From Xanthomonas campestris pv. badrii (GTDB taxonomy: Bacteria > Pseudomonadota > Gammaproteobacteria > Xanthomonadales > Xanthomonadaceae): a stretch of DNA of 64,000 nucleotides. Every line of letters starts with the position of its first letter. Position 1 is the first letter of the stretch. The stretch covers positions 4,278,501-4,342,500 of the forward strand of contig NZ_CP051651.1 in assembly GCF_012848175.1 (NCBI RefSeq), in the 5' to 3' direction. Below the pieces are notes generated by a model that had not been told where the DNA came from, ran no database searches, and saw only the letters and a list, made by a program, of their open reading frames with translations. Below are positions 29,124 through 36,076 of the stretch, piece by piece. The translations under genes and the position numbers were made by a program.

Positions 29124-30611
29124 ATGAACGATCGGTCACAGCAGCTCTCCGTGCGCGAAAAGATCGGTTACAGCCTGGGCGACCTGGCCGCCAACCTGAT
29201 CTTCCAGACCTTGGTCACTTTTCTTGCGTTCTTCTACACCGACGTGTTCCGGATTCCCGCCAGCGCGGCGGCCACGTTGATCTTTGTGGTCGGCCTGCTC
29301 GGCGCGTTCGTGTTCACGCCCATCATCGGCATCCTGGCCGACCGCACGCGCACCCGCTGGGGCAAGTTCCGCCCGTGGATCCTGTGGACGGCGCTGCCGT
29401 TCGGCGCGCTGTCGCTGGCTGCGTTCAATACGCCGGTGCTGGGCGAGCACGGCAAGGTCACCTATGCCTTCGCCACCTATACCTTGCTGATGCTGGTGTA
29501 CGTGGCCAACAACCTGCCGTATTCGGCATTGAGCGGCGTGCTCACCGGCAGCATGGAGCAGCGCAACAGCCTGTCTGCGTATCGCTTCCTGGCGGTGACG
29601 TTCGCGCAGTTCATCATCCAGGTGCTGCTGCTGCCATTGGTGCTGATCCTGGGCAATGGCGACAAGGCGCAAGGATTCCGCAATACCATGGGGTTGTTCG
29701 CGGCAGTCGGCACCTTGTGCTTTCTGATCACCTTCTTCACCACCCGCGAACGCGTGCTGCCGATCGCCGAACAACGCAGCAGCGTGCGCCAGGACCTTAC
29801 CGACCTGGTGCGCAACAAGCCGTGGCTGGTGATGCTGGCGCTGACGGTTCTGGTCTTCATCAATCTCGCCATGAAGGGTGGGATGTACATCTACTACTTC
29901 AAGTACACCCTCGATGCCGGCGCGCTGGCGCAGTTTCTCGACAACGCCGGCTTCAATCGCTTCATTGCCGGCATCAACGGCATGCTCACCGGTGCCGGCA
30001 TGACGGCACTGCAGTGGCCCCAGGACGCGCCCACCTCGGCCTTCAGCGTGTTCAGTGCCGGCGGCATCCTGGCGATGATCGTGGGCATCGGGTTTTCCAA
30101 GCGCCTGGCCGATCGCTACGGCAAACGCAACGTCTTCGGCGGCGCGCTGCTGGTTTCCACGCTGTTCCTGCTGGCGTTCTACGTGTATCCGCCGGATGCG
30201 ATCGGCTTGGTATTCGCCTCCTACGTGCTGCACGGCTTCTTCTACGGCATCACCATCCCGCTGCTGTGGGCGATGATCGCCGATGTGGCCGACTACTCGG
30301 AGTGGAAGAACCACCGCCGCGCCACTGCCATCATCTTTTCGGCGATGTTGTGCGGGCTGAAGATCGGCCTGAGCGTCGGTGGCGCGCTGGTCGCCGGCAT
30401 CCTGGCGTTTTACGGCTATGACGCAGCACTGCCCCAGCAGAGCGCGGCGGTCACCGACGGCATCCGCCTGGCCATCAGCGTGTACGCCTCCCTCCCGTTC
30501 CTGCTCGGCACCGCGCTGCTGGTGTTGTACGAAATCGACAAACCGCTGGAAACCCGCATCGAACGCGAACTGGGCGTGCGCCGTCAGGCCGCACCCCTCG
30601 CGTCGCCCTAA
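29124..30611 (+). CDS. GPH-family sugar:cation symporter, probable xyloside transporter
   Basis: Inner-membrane carrier of 495 residues of the glycoside-pentoside-hexuronide (MelB/XynP) family, with about 12 membrane segments. The N-terminal block SVREKIGYSLGDLAANLIFQ is diagnostic, as are DRTRTRWGKFRPWIL and the late block LLWAMIADVADYSEWKNHRRAT. It is likely to carry xylobiose or other short xylo-oligosaccharides from periplasm to cytoplasm, where the adjacent GH43 enzyme can act. A 241-bp gap separates it from the TBDR gene; no terminator was seen, so read-through from the TBDR promoter is plausible. Confidence 0.92.
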   Translation: MNDRSQQLSVREKIGYSLGDLAANLIFQTLVTFLAFFYTDVFRIPASAAATLIFVVGLLGAFVFTPIIGILADRTRTRWGKFRPWILWTALPFGALSLAAFNTPVLGEHGKVTYAFATYTLLMLVYVANNLPYSALSGVLTGSMEQRNSLSAYRFLAVTFAQFIIQVLLLPLVLILGNGDKAQGFRNTMGLFAAVGTLCFLITFFTTRERVLPIAEQRSSVRQDLTDLVRNKPWLVMLALTVLVFINLAMKGGMYIYYFKYTLDAGALAQFLDNAGFNRFIAGINGMLTGAGMTALQWPQDAPTSAFSVFSAGGILAMIVGIGFSKRLADRYGKRNVFGGALLVSTLFLLAFYVYPPDAIGLVFASYVLHGFFYGITIPLLWAMIADVADYSEWKNHRRATAIIFSAMLCGLKIGLSVGGALVAGILAFYGYDAALPQQSAAVTDGIRLAISVYASLPFLLGTALLVLYEIDKPLETRIERELGVRRQAAPLASP

Positions 30612-30642
30612 TCCCTCTTCCCCCTCATGCACAGGTACGCGC

Positions 30643-31677
30643 ATGTCCGATGAACTGCAAGCCGCCACCCTGCAGGCGCTGGCGCGCACCGCCATTTCCG
30701 CACCGCTGGTCAGCCACATCTACACCGCCGACCCGTCCGCACATGTGTTCGATGGCGCGCTCTACATCTATCCCTCGCACGACATCGATGCCGGTGTCGC
30801 CTTCAGCGACGACGGCTCGCACTTCTGCATGGAGGACTACCACGTCTTTCGCATGGCGCATCCCGGCGCGCCGGCCGACGACCTGGGCCAGGTGCTGCAC
30901 GTGCGCGACGTGCCCTGGGCGCAACGGCAGATGTGGGCACCGGATGCCGCGCAACGCAACGGCAAGACCTACCTGTATTTCCCAGCCAAGCGCGCCGACG
31001 GCATCTTCCAGATCGGCGTGGCGGTCGGCGATGGGCCGCAAGGCCCGTTCGCTGCAGAGCCGCTGCCGATCGCCGGCACCTATTCCATCGACCCGGCCGT
31101 GTTCCGCGATGCCGATGGCGAGCACTACCTGTATTTCGGCGGCATCTGGGGCGGCCAGCTGCAGCACTACCGCGACAACGTCTATGCGCAGACCCATCAG
31201 GAGCCCGAAGGCGCGGCGCCTGCGCTCGGCCCACGCGTCGGCCGCCTGCGCGAAGACATGCGGCAGTTGGTCGAGCCCACCCGCGAGGTGGAGATCCTCG
31301 ACGAACACGGCGCCCCGCTACGCGCCGACGATCACGCGCGCCGTTTCTTCGAAGGCCCCTGGGTCCATCATCACGCCGGCCGCTACTACCTGTCGTACTC
31401 CACCGGCGACACCCACCTGATCTGCTACGCCACCAGCGACTCGCCCTACGGCCCGTTCACCTATCAAGGCGTGCTGCTGGCACCGGTCATCGGCTGGACC
31501 ACACACCACTCCATCTGCAACGTCGAAGGCCAGTGGTACCTGTTCTATCACGACGCTGTCTTGTCGGGCGGGCAGACCCATCTGCGCAGCATCAAGATGA
31601 CGCCGCTGGAGCATCTGGCGGATGGCACGATTGCAACGATTCACCCGTACGGAAAGGATGCCGTCTCGCCGTGGTGA
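30643..31677 (+). CDS. GH43 beta-xylosidase/arabinofuranosidase, cytoplasmic
   Basis: Five-bladed-propeller glycosidase, 344 residues without a signal peptide, so it probably acts on imported oligosaccharides in the cytoplasm. Catalytic acids are placed as in GH43: Asp30 in YTADPSAHVF (base), Asp150 in YSIDPAVF (pKa modulator) and Glu237 in FFEGPWVHHH (acid). MWAPDA and THHSICNVEGQWYLFYHD are additional family blocks. ATG 30643 lies 31 bp after the symporter stop with AGG upstream; the longer frame begins inside the symporter gene. Substrate (xylose or arabinose side) is not decided by sequence. Confidence 0.93.
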   Translation: MSDELQAATLQALARTAISAPLVSHIYTADPSAHVFDGALYIYPSHDIDAGVAFSDDGSHFCMEDYHVFRMAHPGAPADDLGQVLHVRDVPWAQRQMWAPDAAQRNGKTYLYFPAKRADGIFQIGVAVGDGPQGPFAAEPLPIAGTYSIDPAVFRDADGEHYLYFGGIWGGQLQHYRDNVYAQTHQEPEGAAPALGPRVGRLREDMRQLVEPTREVEILDEHGAPLRADDHARRFFEGPWVHHHAGRYYLSYSTGDTHLICYATSDSPYGPFTYQGVLLAPVIGWTTHHSICNVEGQWYLFYHDAVLSGGQTHLRSIKMTPLEHLADGTIATIHPYGKDAVSPW

Positions 31678-31873
31678 CATGGCAATGATCAGGCTCACCG
31701 CTGACCGTCCATCATGGGGTCGCCGACCGGATGTGCAGCAGCGCTTGCAACGGTAGCGCCCGTCAACGATCGATAGACCATCCTGCCTTTCGGTAGACGG
31801 TGCATTGCACGCTGCATCCACAGGCACCATCGCAACGTATGCCCATGCACTGAGTTTCTTGAAAGAGGTTGTC

Positions 31874-32407
31874 ATGCGCCAGGCGTCGATGCTGTTGTTA
31901 CTCACCCTTGCGGTCCACGGAAGTGCAAGCGGTAGCGAACCGCGCTCCGCGCTGCCTCGCGCAGACAACGTGGACGTGCCGCGCTTCATGGGCGACTGGT
32001 ATGTGATCGCGCATATTCCCACCCGGCCCGAACGCAAGGCCTACGCTGCAGTAGAGAATTATGCGCTGCGGCCCGATGGCCGCATCCAGACCACCTTCAC
32101 CTTCCGCAAGGGCAGCTTCCAGGCCCCGCTCAAGTCGATGAATCCGATCGGGCGGGTCGCAAAGCAGGGCAATGGCGCGCTGTGGAGCATGCAATTCATC
32201 TGGCCGTTCAAGGCCGAATACGTGATCGCCTGGCTGGATCCGGGTTATACGCAGACCATCGTGGCGCGCAGCAAGCGCGACTACGTCTGGTACATGGCAC
32301 GCACCCCACAGGTGTCCGACGTCGACTACCAGCAAGCAGTTGAGCGCATCGCAGCGATGGGCTACGACGTGACGCAACTGCGTCGCGTGCCGCAGTCAGT
32401 GCGCTGA
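31874..32407 (+). CDS. blc: Bacterial lipocalin
   Basis: Exported lipocalin of 177 residues with an N-terminal hydrophobic signal (MLLLLTLAVHGSASG). The family fingerprint is GDWYVIA at residues 40-46, and the second conserved region PFKAEYVIAWLDPGYTQTIVAR fits the Blc group. No lipobox Cys is evident, so unlike Escherichia coli Blc it may be soluble in the periplasm. It would bind small lipids or lysophospholipids in envelope stress (family knowledge). AGAGGT lies before ATG 31874; the open frame extends upstream to 31805 without a ribosome site. Confidence 0.88.
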   Translation: MRQASMLLLLTLAVHGSASGSEPRSALPRADNVDVPRFMGDWYVIAHIPTRPERKAYAAVENYALRPDGRIQTTFTFRKGSFQAPLKSMNPIGRVAKQGNGALWSMQFIWPFKAEYVIAWLDPGYTQTIVARSKRDYVWYMARTPQVSDVDYQQAVERIAAMGYDVTQLRRVPQSVR

Positions 32408-32467
32408 TGCGGAACCGCTTGAGCGCTGCATCTGCTGGCGGTGCCATCCATCAAACCGCGGAGTGCG

Positions 32468-32821
32468 TCAGGCGTCTTTCTCGTCCACAGAGAATTCCCA
32501 TCCATCGTTCAAGCCGCCCAAAGGCTTGGCTTCGGCTGCCAGCTCGTCCTCGAATGCCGAAATCGCCTTGTACGTAGGCACCATGGTCGGATACACCGTC
32601 ACATCCATAGGGAATGTGGTGTTGTCCGGGTAATGACAACAGCGAACCTTCTGCTCGAAGCGCAGCATCATCACCGAAAACTCCAGCGCAGATTCCTTGC
32701 TCGGGAAGACCACGGAAAACGCGATCTCCCGGGGCTTCGAAAGATCCACCCCTTGCTGGGCGATGTGCCAGAGGGTGTCGCCGTTATCGTCTTTGGGATA
32801 CAGAATCTGATTTCGCTGCAT
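32468..32821 (-). CDS. rraB: RraB-family protein, putative ribonuclease E regulator
   Basis: Cytoplasmic protein of 117 residues with the RraB (regulator of ribonuclease activity B) pattern: DNGDTLWHIAQQGVDLSKPREI, FSVVFPSKESALEF, VYPTMVPTYKAISAFEDELA and the C-terminal GGLNDGWEF. Family members bind RNase E and modulate RNA decay; many distant homologs are untested. Convergent with the lipocalin gene. The C-terminal acidic tail SVDEKDA is short compared with enteric RraB. Confidence 0.8.
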   Translation of the reverse strand: MQRNQILYPKDDNGDTLWHIAQQGVDLSKPREIAFSVVFPSKESALEFSVMMLRFEQKVRCCHYPDNTTFPMDVTVYPTMVPTYKAISAFEDELAAEAKPLGGLNDGWEFSVDEKDA

Positions 32822-33028
32822 AACGGTCTCAAAGGTGTTGCCCGGAACGGCTGTGACGCCAGGATCTTCGCCGTCGAGCCAGGAAGCGAGTCTCGATGAT
32901 ATTTACAAGGTGGGGCTGCGATGCTCGCAGCAAACCTGCGATTGGCCGGGTAACCGACAGCCATCGAGTGTCTTTCAGGAACGATCAGGCGCCAGCGGTT
33001 TCACGAAAGCGTGCCTCAGACCGCGCCG

Positions 33029-33328
33029 CTAGTGCTCCACCGGAAGCGCCCCCTCTGGACTACCGCTAGGGTCGGCAATACGCCGCAGGAAGTCATCCGC
33101 CATCAATGTGCGACATTGCGCCAAAGGGAGGCCATCGCGCTGCGCATACATCCGCGAGGCATGCTCGAACAGATCGGCGAGTAGCTCGCCAAAGTCCTCA
33201 GCCCCGCCGCCCAGATCGCTGTTGATGCTCACATGCAAGTGTTCTTGCGCAGCCCACAGACGCAACAGCTCGAACGCCTCCGGATCGGCCAATGCGTCGG
33301 GCGGAATGATCAATTCTCCATCATGCAT
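33029..33328 (-). CDS. DUF5076-like protein
   Basis: Protein of 99 residues resembling DUF5076: ELIIPPDALADPEAFELLRLWAAQEHLHVSI followed by a helical segment ending MADDFLRRI. There are no signal peptide or membrane segments. AAGGA lies 8 bases before ATG 33328, fixing the start. Function unknown. It stands alone between the RraB-like and BamE-like genes. Confidence 0.75.
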   Translation of the reverse strand: MHDGELIIPPDALADPEAFELLRLWAAQEHLHVSINSDLGGGAEDFGELLADLFEHASRMYAQRDGLPLAQCRTLMADDFLRRIADPSGSPEGALPVEH

Positions 33329-33483
33329 TTCATATTCCTTCTTGATGACGACGGTGAGCTGATACGTACCGCCGCGATGGCATGCGTGATGCGTGGGCGG
33401 TCTCGCGGCTAGTCAAGACCAGCAGTTGCCAATGCCCCATCGAAGCGGCAAGCGCAGGACCAGACCTACGCCTGCCTTGTGCG

Positions 33484-34056
33484 TCAGGGAACCCAGACCA
33501 GATTCAACACCTGCGGATCCGCGGTGACCTTGACCAGCTTGCCGCTGGGGCCGAATTGCACCTGGTACTCGGAGAAGCTGTCGCGCCAGTACCGCCACAG
33601 CGAGGCCTCCAGATTGGGGTTTTCGCTGCTGATCGGGTAGCCGACCGCCATCAGCACCTGCTCGCGGGTCATGCCGCCGGTGAGCTTGCCGTCATTGATG
33701 GCCTGGCGGATCTTGGGCGGGAAGGTGGCGAGCTTGAGCTTGGGATCGGCGGTGACCACGTAGCGGGCGGCAAAGGCGGTGTTGTCCAGGTCGCGGCTGT
33801 AGTCGTTGCCGATGGACTGCTTCTCGCCGGCGATCTTCAGGTTGACGCGGTTGCGGCCAAAGCCGGTGACGCTGACCGGGGTGCCGACGGGGAGCACGCG
33901 CTTGCCGTCTTCGGCGTAGTTGCTGTCGCTGATCCAGCTGCCGTCGGTGCGCAGGTTGCAGCACAGAAAGCCGTCGTACTTGGCGACATCGGCCGCAGCG
34001 GCCAGGTTGGAGGCGGTGAGCAGGCTCAGGGCCAGCAGGGAAGAACGCAAACGCAT
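33484..34056 (-). CDS. Exported protein with a BamE/SmpA-like C-terminal motif
   Basis: Protein of 190 residues with signal peptide SSLLALSLLTASNLAAA. The C-terminal part (INDGKLTGGMTREQVLMAVGYP, then NLEASLWRYW and FGPSGKLVKV) resembles the SmpA/OmlA fold used in BamE and other small periplasmic proteins, but there is no lipobox Cys. GGAG precedes ATG 34056; the frame open to 34140 lacks a ribosome site. It is probably periplasmic; the role is unknown. Confidence 0.75.
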   Translation of the reverse strand: MRLRSSLLALSLLTASNLAAAADVAKYDGFLCCNLRTDGSWISDSNYAEDGKRVLPVGTPVSVTGFGRNRVNLKIAGEKQSIGNDYSRDLDNTAFAARYVVTADPKLKLATFPPKIRQAINDGKLTGGMTREQVLMAVGYPISSENPNLEASLWRYWRDSFSEYQVQFGPSGKLVKVTADPQVLNLVWVP

Positions 34057-34194
34057 TGGGAAGACTCCTTTCTCGACGGCCGGAGCCGCGCGGCAATGAT
34101 GGATATGCGCGCCGTCGTTTCCCCGAGGGCGCGCGGGCATTGTCGCAGCCCCGCGCCGCTTGGCAAGCGCGGGTGACGCGCAGCGCCCGGGGTT

Positions 34195-34413
34195 GTGTAT
34201 GCTCGGGGCGTGGACACTCTCTCACCCGCCGAGATCGTCGAGCAGATCGCCGAGTTGCGACGCGCCCACCGCGCGTTGGACGAGGAGATCCAGCGCATGC
34301 CCGCCAATCTGGAGGACGAACTGCAGATGAAGCGGCTGAAGAAGCGCAAGCTGCAGATCAAGGACTGCATCATTCGGCTGGAAATGGAGCTGGTGCCTGA
34401 CGAGCCGGCGTGA
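34195..34413 (+). CDS. YdcH-like DUF465 protein
   Basis: Short helical coiled-coil protein of 72 residues typical of DUF465/YdcH: SPAEIVEQIAELRRAHRALDEEIQRM and MKRLKKRKLQIKDCIIRLE. It may start at ATG 34195 or GTG 34210; both have a G-rich stretch upstream. Function in the family is unknown. It is divergent from the BamE-like gene. Confidence 0.8.
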   Translation: MYARGVDTLSPAEIVEQIAELRRAHRALDEEIQRMPANLEDELQMKRLKKRKLQIKDCIIRLEMELVPDEPA

Positions 34414-34534
34414 GGCCATGCCTGCAGTTGGGTCCGCTTGGTACTGCCTGCCGATCGTGGGGTCTGCCCGCTACGGGTGCTGACACCGGCGTCGGAGCGA
34501 ACCTGGGCGCGATGAGGCGTTCCCTGGAAGGCCC

Positions 34535-34560
34535 GTCGCGCTCAGGCGCGCTCCTACGAC
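34535..34560. repeat. GCGC-TCAG-GCGC intergenic repeat
   Basis: Contains CGTCGCGCTCAGGCGCGCTC followed by CTACGA, with short inverted GCGC arms. The motif, read on the other strand as TCGTAGGAGCGCGC, resembles a frequent Xanthomonas intergenic repeat (recall, not tested here). Confidence 0.5.
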
Positions 34561-34702
34561 GTGTCTGCTGGTGGATTGACCGCTGGGACTGCGGATGCGC
34601 GGCATGCCATGGCCGGTTGAGCAAGCATGCCTTGGCGTGGCATTGCGCGCACGTGGCTACCTGACTGGGGGAGTCCGCAGACGTTGGCCAGCTGTCGCTG
34701 CG

Positions 34703-34750
34703 TTTCCCCCATCCGCCCTTCGGGCACCTTCCCCCGCAAGCGGGAGAAGG
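34703..34750. repeat. Double-hairpin REP-like element
   Basis: GCCC-TTC-GGGC (34715-34725) is followed by an imperfect long stem formed by CCTTCCCCCGC and GCGGGAGAAGG (34727-34750). The 35.96-36.0 kb element has the same order of CATCC, a GC hairpin and a CTTCTCCC/GGGAGAAG hairpin, so these are two copies of one family. Confidence 0.65.
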
Positions 34751-34789
34751 ACGCGCCAAGGCGAGGCAATCGGACTGCGGCGTGAGCGC

Positions 34790-35770
34790 TCAGCCGGCGC
34801 GCAACAGGATCTTGCCGCTACGTCCTGCTTCGGCACTGGCGGCCGCCGCCTTGGCGGCGTCGGCCAGGTCGAACACCGCTTCCACCGGCAACGCCAGGCT
34901 GCCATCGCGTACGGCCTTCATCAGCTCGCCGATCATCCGGCGCTTGTCCTCGGGCTTGGAGGCGGCCATGACCTTGCTGCCCCAGAAGCCGCGCACAGTA
35001 GCCTGCTTGAAGATGACATCGCCGCTGGAAATCTGCAGCGGCTCGCCCGTCATCGAGCCGAACGACACCAGCTCGCCGCCCTCGGCCAGCAGGGCCAGCA
35101 GCTCGCCTGCAGCAGAACCGCCCACCGAGTCGACAGCGCGGATGATCGGCGCATCGCCGGCCAGCGCGCGCACCTGCTCCTGCCAGCCGTCCTGCGCGGT
35201 GGACACGGCATTGCCGATGCCCAGCGCCTTGAGTTCTTCCACGCCGGCATCGCGGCGTACCAGGTTGATCACGTTGATGCCGCGGAGGGCCGCAAGCATG
35301 GCGACGGTCTTGCCGACGGTGCCGTTGGCGGTGTTCTGCATGATCCAGTCGCCCTGTTGCACGCGCAGGAATTCGATCAGCATCAGCGCGCTCAACGGCA
35401 TGGCGATCAACTGGCTACCGCGGTCGTCGTCCAGCGCATCGGGAAGCGGTACCACGCCGGAGGCCTGCGCCAGGAAGTACTCGGCCCAGCTCTCGTGCAC
35501 GCCGGCCGCGACCACGCGTTGGCCAACCTGCAGGCCGTCCACGCCCTCGCCCAGCGCATCGATGACACCAGCCCCCTCACTGCCGCCGATCGCGGGCAGC
35601 TCCGGCTTGTAGCCATAGTTGCCGCGCACGGTCCACAAATCGTGGTTGTGGATCGGCGAGCGCCGCATGGCGATACGCACCTGGCCCTTGCCGGGTTGCG
35701 GGACTGGACGTTCGCCCAGCTCGAGCACCTTGGCGGGATCGCCGAATTGGGTATGGATGGCTGCGCGCAT
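34790..35770 (-). CDS. MDR-superfamily NADPH oxidoreductase (enoyl reductase/quinone reductase type)
   Basis: Zinc-free medium-chain dehydrogenase/reductase, 326 residues. The N-terminal GroES-like domain has RRSPIHNHDLWTVRGNYGYKPELPAIGGSEGAGVI, which matches trans-2-enoyl-CoA/ACP reductase (ETR/MECR) proteins; the cofactor domain has NTANGTVGKTVAMLAALRGINVINLVRR. The exact substrate is not certain: enoyl thioester or quinone. ATG 35770 has AGGAG 5-6 bases ahead, which settles the start over the 15-codon longer frame. Confidence 0.85.
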   Translation of the reverse strand: MRAAIHTQFGDPAKVLELGERPVPQPGKGQVRIAMRRSPIHNHDLWTVRGNYGYKPELPAIGGSEGAGVIDALGEGVDGLQVGQRVVAAGVHESWAEYFLAQASGVVPLPDALDDDRGSQLIAMPLSALMLIEFLRVQQGDWIMQNTANGTVGKTVAMLAALRGINVINLVRRDAGVEELKALGIGNAVSTAQDGWQEQVRALAGDAPIIRAVDSVGGSAAGELLALLAEGGELVSFGSMTGEPLQISSGDVIFKQATVRGFWGSKVMAASKPEDKRRMIGELMKAVRDGSLALPVEAVFDLADAAKAAAASAEAGRSGKILLRAG

Positions 35771-36076
35771 GGAATCTCCTGCCAGGCGCATCCGCGTTGC
35801 GGCGCGCCTGATCACTGGGAAATGTCGTTCGATGCTATCTGCATGGGCGCAAGCGGCCGATGAAACGGACGCAACCGCTGTGTGAAACCTTGCGGTGCTG
35901 CGGGTCGCTCTGGGGTCAGGGCGATGTGCTGCATGGCTGTGTGATCGCCTGCGGTCGTACCCTCATCCGGCGCTGCGCGCCACCTTCTCCCGACGGGAGA
36001 AGGGTCATCGCGCCGTGGCAGCGTTGAAGACGCGCGCGCAAGGATGCGTCGCACGCGCGCACCTCGTCCCGCCACC
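35771..36076. other. Intergenic region with a REP-like element
   Basis: 306 bp between the oxidoreductase start and the plsB stop, both minus strand. No gene was seen. It holds the promoter region of the oxidoreductase and the repeat at 35958-36005, which may terminate plsB transcription. Confidence 0.55.
35958..36005. repeat. Double-hairpin REP-like element, second copy
   Basis: GGCGC-TGC-GCGCC is followed by a perfect 9-bp stem CTTCTCCCG-A-CGGGAGAAG (35984-36002), all bounded by ACCCT and AGGGT. Same architecture as 34703-34750. It lies just downstream of plsB (minus strand) and could stabilise or end its transcript. Confidence 0.65.

Larger units (their letters stand above)
34414..34789. 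other. Gene-free region with repeat-like hairpins
   Basis: No convincing coding sequence in 376 bp. It contains two intergenic repeat types seen widely in Xanthomonas (34535-34560 and 34703-34750, listed separately). The second may act as a transcription stop for the oxidoreductase gene that ends at 34790. Confidence 0.6.
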
